DNA of 38,863 nucleotides from contig CAYRIF010000002.1 of the NCBI GenBank assembly GCA_964424205.1, positions 1-38,863 of the forward strand. The letters run 5' to 3'. Position 1 is the stretch's first letter; each line of letters opens with the position of its first letter. The position numbers were made by a program, and so were the translations under genes. The stretch comes from CAYRIF01 sp964424205 (GTDB lineage Bacteria > Bacteroidota > Bacteroidia > Cytophagales > Cyclobacteriaceae). Shown here one piece after another: positions 7,458-16,572 of the stretch. The notes under the pieces are model-generated. The model saw only the letters and a program-made list of their open reading frames with translations. It made no database searches and was not told the origin of the DNA.

Positions 7458-8756
7458 TTATTCCTGCACAATTTTTCTTATTTTATGATTATTACGGTCT
7501 GCTACATAAATCTCATTGTTGGCTGTAACCATAATGCCTGCGGGGTGAAAAAATTGGGCAGTAGCTCCTAAGCCATCTGTACTTCCTGAAGCACCATTAC
7601 CCGCTAAAGTGGTAACTTCACCTGAAGGTGTTATTTTTTTTATCTTATTATTTTTGTAATCTGTTACGTAAATATTACCATCAGGAGCAACAGTAACCGA
7701 AGATGGCCTATTAAACATGGCCGCACTGCCTAGCCCATCAGCATCACCCTCACTTCTACCTGCAAAATAGGTAACATCACCAGTTGGTGATATTTTCTTA
7801 ATTTTATTATTAGCTTGGTCTGCCACAAATATATTCCCATCTGAGTCTATACCTATTCCCTGTGGAAAATTAAATTGCGCCACCGTACCATTCCCATCAC
7901 TATTGCCCGCCACACCTGTACCTGCAAATGTACTCACAGCCCCAGAAGCAGCAATGACCTTTCTGATTTTATGGTTAGACTGATCCGCAACATATAAATT
8001 ACCATTCCTATCCATACCAATTCCTTGTGGGTGATTAAACTTGGCTACAGAACCTGCCCCATCTAGATCACCAGCTGTTCCCACTCCAGCAAGCGTAGTT
8101 ACATCTCCATTCGGTGTCACTTTTCTAATTTTATGGTTACTATAATCGGTAACAAACATATTATCATCAGAATCAAAAACTAGTCCTGCAGGTAAATTAA
8201 ACATAGCATTGCTACCATTCCCGTCCACATCACCCGCAGTACTTCCCGCAATTGTTATAACCTGCCCTTCTTTAGTGATTTTTTTAATTTTGTGGTTAAA
8301 TGTATCCACAAAATAGAATTCTCCCTTACTGTCTTGAGCAATTCCCGCTGGTCTATATAACTCCGCAGAAGCTGCACTACCATCCAGATCCCCTTGCGTA
8401 CCACTACCTGCAACAGTACTTACCGTAATTTCGGAAATAACATAAGTAAACTGGGGGCCAAGTACTGAAATGCCATTAGCCTCTACTTTTACTACCCCTG
8501 TACCAGCGCCTGCTGGCACGAATGCATTAATTATGTCGTCATTAACCGATTGGACAACCCCTTCTTTACTATTAAAGAAAACCTTTACTTTTGCAGCATC
8601 TGTCCCAAAATCACTTCCACCAATTTTAACAAGCGTACCCTTCGGCCCTATGATTGGCGTAACACTGGCTATATTAGGGGCTTTTGTAACCTCAATGCCA
8701 CAATTAGATATTGACATAATAATTATAAACAATACTAGATTATATATTTTTTTCAT
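7458..8756 (-). CDS. IPT/TIG and NHL-repeat lipoprotein
   Basis: A 432-residue lipoprotein with a hydrophobic signal and lipobox ending at C19 (SISNC). Residues about 28-108 form an IPT/TIG immunoglobulin-like domain (VTPIIGPKGTLVKIGGSDFG). The remainder is six NHL repeats of about 53-56 residues, each with P.G[IL], a D..G..(Y/F)V.D..N.KI(R/K)K core and a T.AG.G..G..DG linker, giving a six-bladed beta-propeller. NHL propellers bind proteins or glycans. The nucleic-acid-binding NHL group is unlikely here because the protein is exported. It is the last gene of a co-directional series of six and follows the FN3 gene by 58 bp, which suggests it is a surface partner of that system. Confidence 0.88.
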   Translation of the reverse strand: MKKIYNLVLFIIIMSISNCGIEVTKAPNIASVTPIIGPKGTLVKIGGSDFGTDAAKVKVFFNSKEGVVQSVNDDIINAFVPAGAGTGVVKVEANGISVLGPQFTYVISEITVSTVAGSGTQGDLDGSAASAELYRPAGIAQDSKGEFYFVDTFNHKIKKITKEGQVITIAGSTAGDVDGNGSNAMFNLPAGLVFDSDDNMFVTDYSNHKIRKVTPNGDVTTLAGVGTAGDLDGAGSVAKFNHPQGIGMDRNGNLYVADQSNHKIRKVIAASGAVSTFAGTGVAGNSDGNGTVAQFNFPQGIGIDSDGNIFVADQANNKIKKISPTGDVTYFAGRSEGDADGLGSAAMFNRPSSVTVAPDGNIYVTDYKNNKIKKITPSGEVTTLAGNGASGSTDGLGATAQFFHPAGIMVTANNEIYVADRNNHKIRKIVQE

Positions 8757-8814
8757 AATACTTTATTTTATTTTATATAGAACATTATTCTTGAGTTTGT
8801 AAGTTTCTTGAAAT

Positions 8815-10806
8815 TTAATAGTAAATACTTCCCTCTCTGGAGGTATTACTTTCCTTGCCATTCTTATTGACAAACGAAATTTTATAATAATATAAGTAAT
8901 CAGGTTTTACAGAAGCATCTGTATAGCTTTCCTCTTTCACCGAAATCGTTTTTAGTAATATTGCCTTACTATTTCCTACACTCCTATAAATTTTGATACT
9001 TTTAATATCTTCAGAAGCAATTTGATTCCATGAAATAGTTACACCATTAGAATTCTTGTACACCCTTGGTTGACTAGGTGAAATAGTAGGAGAAAAATTT
9101 TCAGGAATAGCAATAGTTGAACTAATACTAACTATACTTTCAGAACCGAATAAATCCAAAGCTGTCACTTGATATGTATAATTTTGTCCAGCTTGAACCT
9201 CATTATCATTATAATAATTCAAATACGCTTTTAAAGTATCATTTGGCATTAACTGAAATGACCCACTTTTTCCCACCTTCTTGTATACCTTGTAACCCAA
9301 CAGATACTCATTTTTTATCTGCATATCCTGCCAATACAATTCAACTACAGCATCGCGTAATATGGTTCTTAGCTTTTGTGGGGCTTCAATTTTTGGTTTT
9401 ATTCCAGGAATAACATAAACTGTATCGGAAAATAACCCCAAAGTATATGCATCGTTTTCAGCCTGTAGCAAATACTGGTACATTTCTCCTGCTTTTAAGT
9501 TTTTATCTATGTCCTTATATGAAAAAGTATTTTTACCATCTGCTGGTATTAAATTTGATACTAAATTGAAAATTTCTGAACTCGCCGTCGCCCTATACAC
9601 ATAAAATCCATTGGTGTATGGTTCGTCGTATTCCCATGAAATTTCAACCCCCTGCGCAATGGGTGTTCCTTCAATATTTTTTGGTGCAGGTAGTTGGTTT
9701 GTGTTGTTCTTAATCATAGCTGCTATTTTTGCTGATTTAAATTCTTGATGGGTACCTCCATTAATTTTTAAATAGTAATAATAATTCTCTGAGGCTTGTG
9801 GTATGTGGTCAATAAATTCTGATGAATTAGGTGGTAAATTCATAATTTGCTCATAGCCATCATCATAGTTATCACTGCGCCATATTTGAATATTACTTGC
9901 AATAGCACTTTTATTCAATTTCCAACTTAGTTTTATTTGATAGTTTTCTAAGGCTTCAGTATGTAAACTGGTTATGGGTATCAGGTTTTCAGTTTGCAAT
10001 TTTCCAGCCGTAATTAGTTCTGATATTTCTCCAGCATTACCATATAAATCAACAGGCTGTATATAATATTTGTATAATGATGATTTTTCGGTCGTCGTAT
10101 CTAAGGTTATTAAATGTAATCCTTCTTTATCATTTGAAAAACCGTTTTTGGTTACAATTTTCTTAAAATCCTGGGTACCAAAAAAAGCCCTATAAACATT
10201 AAAAAGCGTTAGGTCTTTTTGTTGCTCAACCACCCATTCCAAAAATACCGCTTCATTTACGATATCCTTCGAAAACTTTTTAGGTGTAGGAAGGTTTGTT
10301 TTTACCCTATTTTTTATAGACTTGAGCTCTTTTTTAAATACTTCTTTTCCGTTTCTAACCAAAGTTATTCTATACTGATACGTTTTATCTTTTTCAACTT
10401 CAGTATCCAAAAAGGCGGTTCCTGCAGTAATAGCGATGATTGGTAGCTGATCTGCCCTATATAAGCTATCATCGGTTTTGTTCGTTTGCAGATAATTGAA
10501 TACCCGCTTGATATCATTTTCTTGTAACGCAAGAAGATGTTTAAAATAGTTTGCTGCAGCAGTTGCTCTTTGCTCAACTTCCGCCATACTTAATGGAACT
10601 GTTACTTTAGCTATTTCTTTAAATTTTTTATCAGAAACACTTTTTCGTTCAAAAAGATAATAGCCATTCTTTGGTAGTTCTCCATTTCCGAAAACAAACA
10701 ACCCATTTTCTACGGCTACCGCACCTTGATTCTCCAAGTTTTGAGCATATCCAAATGCCATACTAAACAGTACGAAGCAAATGGTTAAAGAAGATATACG
10801 TTTCAT
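8815..10806 (-). CDS. secreted multi-domain fibronectin type III protein
   Basis: A 663-residue exported protein (signal peptide MKRISSLTICFVLFSMAFGYAQ). After an N-terminal segment of about 150 residues it carries around five fibronectin type III-like domains, each with the W..(x)5-8 Y.VYR / YYY(Y/K)I..V pattern, for example LEWVVEQQKDLTLFNVYRA, ISWEYDEPYTNGFYVYRA and ISWNQIASEDIKSIKIYRS. It ends with SREGSIYY and has no T9SS CTD and no lipobox. The frame extends two codons to a TTG, but the ATG at 10806 begins the signal peptide. It starts 24 bp after the stop of the giant gene, so the two are almost certainly cotranscribed. An adhesive or scaffold role is inferred from the domains. Confidence 0.85.
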   Translation of the reverse strand: MKRISSLTICFVLFSMAFGYAQNLENQGAVAVENGLFVFGNGELPKNGYYLFERKSVSDKKFKEIAKVTVPLSMAEVEQRATAAANYFKHLLALQENDIKRVFNYLQTNKTDDSLYRADQLPIIAITAGTAFLDTEVEKDKTYQYRITLVRNGKEVFKKELKSIKNRVKTNLPTPKKFSKDIVNEAVFLEWVVEQQKDLTLFNVYRAFFGTQDFKKIVTKNGFSNDKEGLHLITLDTTTEKSSLYKYYIQPVDLYGNAGEISELITAGKLQTENLIPITSLHTEALENYQIKLSWKLNKSAIASNIQIWRSDNYDDGYEQIMNLPPNSSEFIDHIPQASENYYYYLKINGGTHQEFKSAKIAAMIKNNTNQLPAPKNIEGTPIAQGVEISWEYDEPYTNGFYVYRATASSEIFNLVSNLIPADGKNTFSYKDIDKNLKAGEMYQYLLQAENDAYTLGLFSDTVYVIPGIKPKIEAPQKLRTILRDAVVELYWQDMQIKNEYLLGYKVYKKVGKSGSFQLMPNDTLKAYLNYYNDNEVQAGQNYTYQVTALDLFGSESIVSISSTIAIPENFSPTISPSQPRVYKNSNGVTISWNQIASEDIKSIKIYRSVGNSKAILLKTISVKEESYTDASVKPDYLYYYKISFVNKNGKESNTSREGSIYY

Positions 10807-10830
10807 ATACAAGAATATTAATTTTTACAA

Positions 10831-13800
10831 TTACCAGTTAGACGACAAAGGTGCGCCACTACAATTACCAAAATCAAAAGACACCTTGGTATTTCCACCC
10901 GAATCAAGGTGCATATTAAGTTTCACAGCCTCACTAAAACCTGCAGCAATACAACCTTTGCATCCAGCTACTAATGTCGGAAAACATTGTTTTATATGAC
11001 CACTAACTGAGATACTTCCACAGCCATCTAAGTTAAAATAACCAGTGGCTGTTTGATACGTGCCTTTGATACCTAATTCCGCTCTTGCCTCAGCACCAAG
11101 AGTTGTACAGGTAATAGAGCTTGCTTCAAAATATACATGGGCGAATGCCATTATGCCAATACCAAATTCATCGCCACCACTATCAAAATTCATCCAAACC
11201 CTGGCATCCAACCCTGCTTTTGCACCTAAGGAGGCACTCAAAATACCTAAATCAAGGCTCCAATCAGGGATATTTATAACCGGTATCTCTTTTTTGCCGG
11301 TTACAAAAAGCCCAGAAACACCATTTTTAATGGTAGGAGGTACATTTTTATCATAGGCAAATTGCATGATATTACCAGTAACATCTGGGGCTAAAAAATC
11401 AGAATCTCCTACAATTAATCCCGCTGAAATTTCTCCAATTCCCGGCGGGGTACCAACACCTCCTGCCATAAAATACCAACCCTCACTTCCCATCAAAAAA
11501 TCTACCGCCCCTTTAAATTTCATTCCGCCAAGGGGTTGATCTATATTTAGATGTCCTAAAAATCTTGAATTTTTAATATCATAGGTTAAGGCAATATCTC
11601 CAAATGGCGTTTCTATATTATCTACATCTATACTTTCGCTATCGGCAGTTATGCCACCATGTACGGTAAAAGTTTGGCGTTGCCCAGGCCCAACCCCTTT
11701 AAAACCATCCAATTCACCACTAAAGGTCAATTTATCCCAATCGTTGTTTTTTCCTAGTTTAATTCCGCCTTTGATATCTTTAAATTCGGAATCTGCTCCA
11801 CCAAGTTTCATGTTTTGGTTGGGTTCTATTACGATACCTATCTTAGACGTTGTTTTCGTGACAGATGCCACTAGATTGATTCCTTCCTTATCCGTTAATT
11901 GACCTTTTGCCTTAAAAAAACCCTCTCTAATCTCGGTGTCTTTTAGCCTGTTCTTAACGGTGAGCGTTACATCACCTGGAACGTCAATTGAAAAATTTGA
12001 AGGAAATACTTCTGTGATAATTTTTGTACCTTCTTTTCTATATCTGATGGAGCCAGTGAATGATGGTACTCTTGGTATTCCTAAATCCGTACTCGTTATT
12101 ACATCTAAATAATCGGCACCTATCGAAATATTAGAGGGCTGTACATCGATAATATTATAAAATTTCTCGTAGTTAGTATTTCCATCCAATGTTATTGTTT
12201 TTTCACCATTACTTAATAATGAGACAACACTTAAATTAAATTTTCTATTGGCATTAAATCCAGGCAACGTAAAACTTGCTGCTGAATTTCCGCTTCCTGT
12301 TATTAATAATTCCCAATGCGTTCTATTATCACTTCCTGCACTGTTTATTAAACCAAAGCTTGTGGTTGCATTTTTATTAACATTCAATGGGGCAATGCCA
12401 CCTATTTTTAACCCGTTGACTTCAAAATCATCAATTAAAAAATTATCCGGTAGAATTGTGATTTTTTTAACCGGAACAATGACACCTCCTGTATTTATGT
12501 TTCCTTTTGCAATTTCTATTCCTATTTCTGGCTTAAGTATCCAATTTTTAGATTCAAATTTCCATTTCTCTAAATTGAACTTCAAAGGAGAACTGTTACT
12601 AATCGATTTTATTATTTTTCCTACTTCAATCACTACATCTCCTACTTCTATTTTTAATTTTTCAGGCGTTAACCCTTCTATTCTATTGGTGGTTATTAGT
12701 GAGTTTAATACAACTTTATTTCCTTTTAAATAAGATTTTGATGGTAAAGCATGGGTATTAAACCCTCCTAATTTATAGGTGAGTTCTTTTCCTTTTTTGT
12801 CTATGATCCCTAATTTTTCTTTTTTGGTATTTTCTACCGAAAGCGCTTTTAAATTGGTATCTGTACTACCTTCTGAAGCTGACAAATAGAGACTTTGTGT
12901 AAGGGTCAGAATACTTTTTTCACTGCTGAAGTTTGAATTTTCGACTTTAACAAGACTTTTAACTTGCCCCTTACCATTTATTGACAATAGTTTTAGTTGT
13001 TTAGATTCGTCACCTAATATGGCAATAAATGCATCGTTTACTTTTACATCTAGCGTTTTGTCATCTAAGGTTACACTGCTACCAACAGGAACAAATACTG
13101 GAATCGCCTGTTTTTTTTCGCCCGTTTTTTTTATTTTTAAATTGTGAAAACGCAGGAATGGTTTTTCGTTTTTTTCTTTTGATAAGATAATATTTCCATT
13201 TTCTGGAATATTCATCAATTTACCTTCTACAATGGTAAAGGTACCATCGGTCTCTTTTTTCTTTTTAATAATTACTAAATCAAAACCGAAAATAGAAGTT
13301 ATATACACCTCTTTATCATACTCTAAATCAAAGTTAACCTCGTTTTCCGACTTGACTGTAATTTTTCTGCTTTTTGATTTAATATTTGGTCCCTCGGTGG
13401 TTAGTTTTGATGCAGTAAGCGTTATTTCGCCTATATCTTCGGCAATTCCATTGAGTATATAACGACCAGCATCATCTGTTTTGGCTGAGGTGTCACTACC
13501 ATTAAAAGAGACTTCGGCATTTGCTAAAGGCTTTCCTTTTACCGTTACCTTACCCGTTATTTTCGCCGATTTTTTTAGGGAAGCATTTTCTAAAGTGGTA
13601 AAGTTTTCCGTATCCTTTATTTGTGGTGTCTCATAATTTTGCGTGACATATCGTTCTTCTTTTCCTTTAGGGGGTTCTATTTTAAAGGTAAATGGTCCAT
13701 CCGAATTATTACTAAATTGTATGTTTACATATCCTTCGGCATCGGTAAATAGCGTGTTTGTAAAGGAAGGTACTTTTAGCAAACTGACTTTTGCTCTTGC

Positions 13801-16572
13801 TATGGGAATTCCTTTTGCTCCTCTAGCATTGGGATATAAATTGTATTCTACTACGCGAAAACGAATACGTTTCTTCTTTTTACGCAACACAATTTTAAGT
13901 GGTTCATTTTTGAATCTATTTCCTCTATTAATACTTATTAGTGTGTCTAGTACACCATAATTAGCTGCACTAGGGCCGCCTGCTTTTATGGTTAATTTTC
14001 TTTTACTCCCAGAAGGTGCTTTAAAAGAAAATACTTGTCCTTTACTCGCTAGCACAAAAACTCTAGAGGCATCGTTTGTACTTGTGGGGATAGTACCCCA
14101 TTGCGTATCATGTACTGTCAGACCATCGACATTTATTTTTGCTTTGACAGGGTTTCCCTCTTCATCAACTACGTAGCCAGATATATAGCCATCTGGTATT
14201 AATACAAAATCATTATTAGGCAATTGCATACCCCAATCTAACTTCACTATATTTTTCTCTTGAGGTTTGAATCCCTTTCTAAAATAAAATAATACACGTT
14301 CCGGATTCCCGTATTTCGAACCTTTGTTTCTTACCTCCAAATTTGTAAATTTGAACTTTCCATCAGCGTCAGTTTCTCTCCAATCAATTCCTGGTATATT
14401 ATAACTCGTGCAATTTTTATGTCTTATCAATAAGATTCTTTGTTTGGCTATTGACTTATCATTTTTTAAGGTCTTATCACTGTTTGGATTTTTTAATCGT
14501 CCTAGAATACTTGGCTTTGTTGGTTTCAATAAGAGTGTTGTGGTGTATTCTTTGACTTTTAGTTCATGATTCCATGTGATATTAGCTAAATCATCATTAC
14601 CTAGCTGATCAATGGAGTAATGTGTATAAGGAAATACAACGGAGTATGTATCAATAAGATCAGGCATTATATCCTTTTGTTCTAAATAACGCTTAAATAG
14701 GGGTTTAAATGTTACTTGCGCCTGCTCATTTGGTGTTGCTATAAAAAGATACCTATCCTTGCTATTGTTTTGATTATGTTGTACTAGATTTTTAAAAATT
14801 ATAAAACCGTTGTCGCCTGTTAAACCATGTTCAATGCGTTCTCCAAAATATCCTTCTCCTAATTCTTCTTTTCTTCCTTCATTGCTTGGAATATGTTTTG
14901 GAGTAGCTCCTCCTCTTAGTACATTTACTTCTACTTTATTTAATCCTTTATCAACACTTAGACCCTTATTATTTTTTTGCCATTTTGTATACACTTTTAA
15001 ATTATAACTTCTAACCAAAGAGACAATTTTTCCAATGTTTTGGGATTCCCATGGTTTTAATATGATGTTATTATCAGGACTTAAATAATATTGGTTATTT
15101 ACTTTTAATCGAAGTACTCGATATACATCGCCATTCATTTGATTCTGATTTTCTTGTTGCCCACCTTTGTTTATATCTGCTTCTACCAATCCATATTCCT
15201 CATAAGGATTGATAAAGTTTTCAAATGTAAAGTTACCATCAGCATCTGTAATTGTTGTTGCTAGTACTTGACCTTGCGTTTTTTTATGTTCATCATTCAT
15301 AAAATCCGCTTGTCCACTACTCATAGGTTCAAATGTATAGGATCTTGAGTCTTGCCCCCCTCCTGGCACACTATATTCACCACTAAACATATAAGTAACC
15401 ACTAAACTAACACTCACATTTTTTAAGGGTTTTGCCCCTGTCGGGTCTACATAATACCCTGTGCTAGGTACATTTGGTTTTCTGTCTCCAACAACAAAAT
15501 TACCATGGTTGGTTATTGCATCATTCGCTGCTTTTCGTGAAGATAGACTTCCGTGTTTTTCTTGAAATTTATAAAGCAAGGTACCTGACAAACTACTTTT
15601 CGGCGTTGGGCTCGGAGTAATTGTAAAGGGAATCAATAAAGGGGTATCGTCTTTAGGCTCATTCGTTGGCGGTATAAAAGTATATGTATTGGGTTTCCAT
15701 GTAAACCAACAGACTTCACTGCGCCCTTCATTTTCAAATACAGTGTTAAACTCCTCATTTTTAGCAATAACCTGCCAAGCATATCGTTTACCAGATTCTA
15801 AGGGCGGGTCGGTAGGGCCGTATAGGATAGAATTTTGCATTAGCGGTACCGTTTTTTCAAAAAAAGCAGGAGAAGTTGATGCTAAAAATGCCTGGTTAGG
15901 ATCTTGATTTGGTAATAATTCAATCATCTTAAGCGTGTATTCGGTAGTCGAAGGATCTGCACCCGGTGGTATCGTCCAGCTAAATATTATATTATTATTA
16001 CCTGTGGTGATGTCATCACCACAAAATGGATTAATAAGTTGGGGAGGTTCAATGGCTAGCGTCAAAGGGGGGGAAGTATTAAACATTGCACACCCTGCAG
16101 GTGCATCTTGCGAAATCGGTTGGAAATCATTATTGATGATAACTTTAACACAGATGGAATAACTTCCTTCTGGCAAACCATCGGTATAAATCTCACCAGC
16201 TGTTATCCCGGTAAATGTTAAATTTTCTACTTTAAACAATTCATCCAACTCATGAGCCGTCCCATTAAATGTTAAGGTTTGTCCTTTATCAATATCAAAT
16301 AGTGGGTTGATATAATCAAAAGAAGTAATTGACTGAATTAGAATACCATTGTCACCTTCAAGTTGCATTCGTAAAAAAGCGCTAGAAATAGAATTCAAGG
16401 CGGATGTATTTGTTACCATTACTGTAACTTGCGTTTTAAGTTGGTCAAAAGGCACATCATAAGGTGGTGTTACAACAGTGTTTACAATCGTCTGACTAAA
16501 AAGCAATGTGATATTCAATAAAAATACACCACTCATTAGTATCGTTTTAAATAACCTAGAATGTATATGCAT
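10831..16572 (-). CDS. giant secreted protein with TANFOR-like N-terminus and unknown C-terminal domain
   Basis: A 1913-residue exported protein, signal peptide about residues 1-27. The next 150 residues (TVVTPPYDVPFDQLKTQVTV, IYTDGLPEGSYSICVKV) resemble what I remember of the TANFOR domain of large Bacteroidota proteins. An FN3-like module follows to about residue 300. The middle has several carboxypeptidase-regulatory/transthyretin-like folds, with TDADGNFTFENF, GYVVDEEGNPVKAKINVDG, FTDAEGYVNIQF and ITGKVTVKGKPLANAEVSF. The last 350 residues are glycine-rich beta structure with six clustered cysteines and end in FGNCSGAPLSSNW. No T9SS CTD is visible. I start it at the ATG at 16572 rather than at a TTG two codons upstream; the frame overlaps the preceding beta-barrel gene by 17 bp. 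Function unknown. Confidence 0.8.
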   Translation of the reverse strand: MHIHSRLFKTILMSGVFLLNITLLFSQTIVNTVVTPPYDVPFDQLKTQVTVMVTNTSALNSISSAFLRMQLEGDNGILIQSITSFDYINPLFDIDKGQTLTFNGTAHELDELFKVENLTFTGITAGEIYTDGLPEGSYSICVKVIINNDFQPISQDAPAGCAMFNTSPPLTLAIEPPQLINPFCGDDITTGNNNIIFSWTIPPGADPSTTEYTLKMIELLPNQDPNQAFLASTSPAFFEKTVPLMQNSILYGPTDPPLESGKRYAWQVIAKNEEFNTVFENEGRSEVCWFTWKPNTYTFIPPTNEPKDDTPLLIPFTITPSPTPKSSLSGTLLYKFQEKHGSLSSRKAANDAITNHGNFVVGDRKPNVPSTGYYVDPTGAKPLKNVSVSLVVTYMFSGEYSVPGGGQDSRSYTFEPMSSGQADFMNDEHKKTQGQVLATTITDADGNFTFENFINPYEEYGLVEADINKGGQQENQNQMNGDVYRVLRLKVNNQYYLSPDNNIILKPWESQNIGKIVSLVRSYNLKVYTKWQKNNKGLSVDKGLNKVEVNVLRGGATPKHIPSNEGRKEELGEGYFGERIEHGLTGDNGFIIFKNLVQHNQNNSKDRYLFIATPNEQAQVTFKPLFKRYLEQKDIMPDLIDTYSVVFPYTHYSIDQLGNDDLANITWNHELKVKEYTTTLLLKPTKPSILGRLKNPNSDKTLKNDKSIAKQRILLIRHKNCTSYNIPGIDWRETDADGKFKFTNLEVRNKGSKYGNPERVLFYFRKGFKPQEKNIVKLDWGMQLPNNDFVLIPDGYISGYVVDEEGNPVKAKINVDGLTVHDTQWGTIPTSTNDASRVFVLASKGQVFSFKAPSGSKRKLTIKAGGPSAANYGVLDTLISINRGNRFKNEPLKIVLRKKKKRIRFRVVEYNLYPNARGAKGIPIARAKVSLLKVPSFTNTLFTDAEGYVNIQFSNNSDGPFTFKIEPPKGKEERYVTQNYETPQIKDTENFTTLENASLKKSAKITGKVTVKGKPLANAEVSFNGSDTSAKTDDAGRYILNGIAEDIGEITLTASKLTTEGPNIKSKSRKITVKSENEVNFDLEYDKEVYITSIFGFDLVIIKKKKETDGTFTIVEGKLMNIPENGNIILSKEKNEKPFLRFHNLKIKKTGEKKQAIPVFVPVGSSVTLDDKTLDVKVNDAFIAILGDESKQLKLLSINGKGQVKSLVKVENSNFSSEKSILTLTQSLYLSASEGSTDTNLKALSVENTKKEKLGIIDKKGKELTYKLGGFNTHALPSKSYLKGNKVVLNSLITTNRIEGLTPEKLKIEVGDVVIEVGKIIKSISNSSPLKFNLEKWKFESKNWILKPEIGIEIAKGNINTGGVIVPVKKITILPDNFLIDDFEVNGLKIGGIAPLNVNKNATTSFGLINSAGSDNRTHWELLITGSGNSAASFTLPGFNANRKFNLSVVSLLSNGEKTITLDGNTNYEKFYNIIDVQPSNISIGADYLDVITSTDLGIPRVPSFTGSIRYRKEGTKIITEVFPSNFSIDVPGDVTLTVKNRLKDTEIREGFFKAKGQLTDKEGINLVASVTKTTSKIGIVIEPNQNMKLGGADSEFKDIKGGIKLGKNNDWDKLTFSGELDGFKGVGPGQRQTFTVHGGITADSESIDVDNIETPFGDIALTYDIKNSRFLGHLNIDQPLGGMKFKGAVDFLMGSEGWYFMAGGVGTPPGIGEISAGLIVGDSDFLAPDVTGNIMQFAYDKNVPPTIKNGVSGLFVTGKKEIPVINIPDWSLDLGILSASLGAKAGLDARVWMNFDSGGDEFGIGIMAFAHVYFEASSITCTTLGAEARAELGIKGTYQTATGYFNLDGCGSISVSGHIKQCFPTLVAGCKGCIAAGFSEAVKLNMHLDSGGNTKVSFDFGNCSGAPLSSNW

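Noticed and set aside
7458..8756. NHL-repeat protein as a nucleic-acid-binding or E3-ligase-type protein
   Set aside because: A lipobox and export signal place it at the outer membrane, and there is no RING or other such domain.
10831..16572. Many plus-strand open frames of 60-160 codons opposite the giant gene
   Set aside because: They follow the codon structure of the minus-strand gene, have no starts with supporting signals and resemble no proteins.
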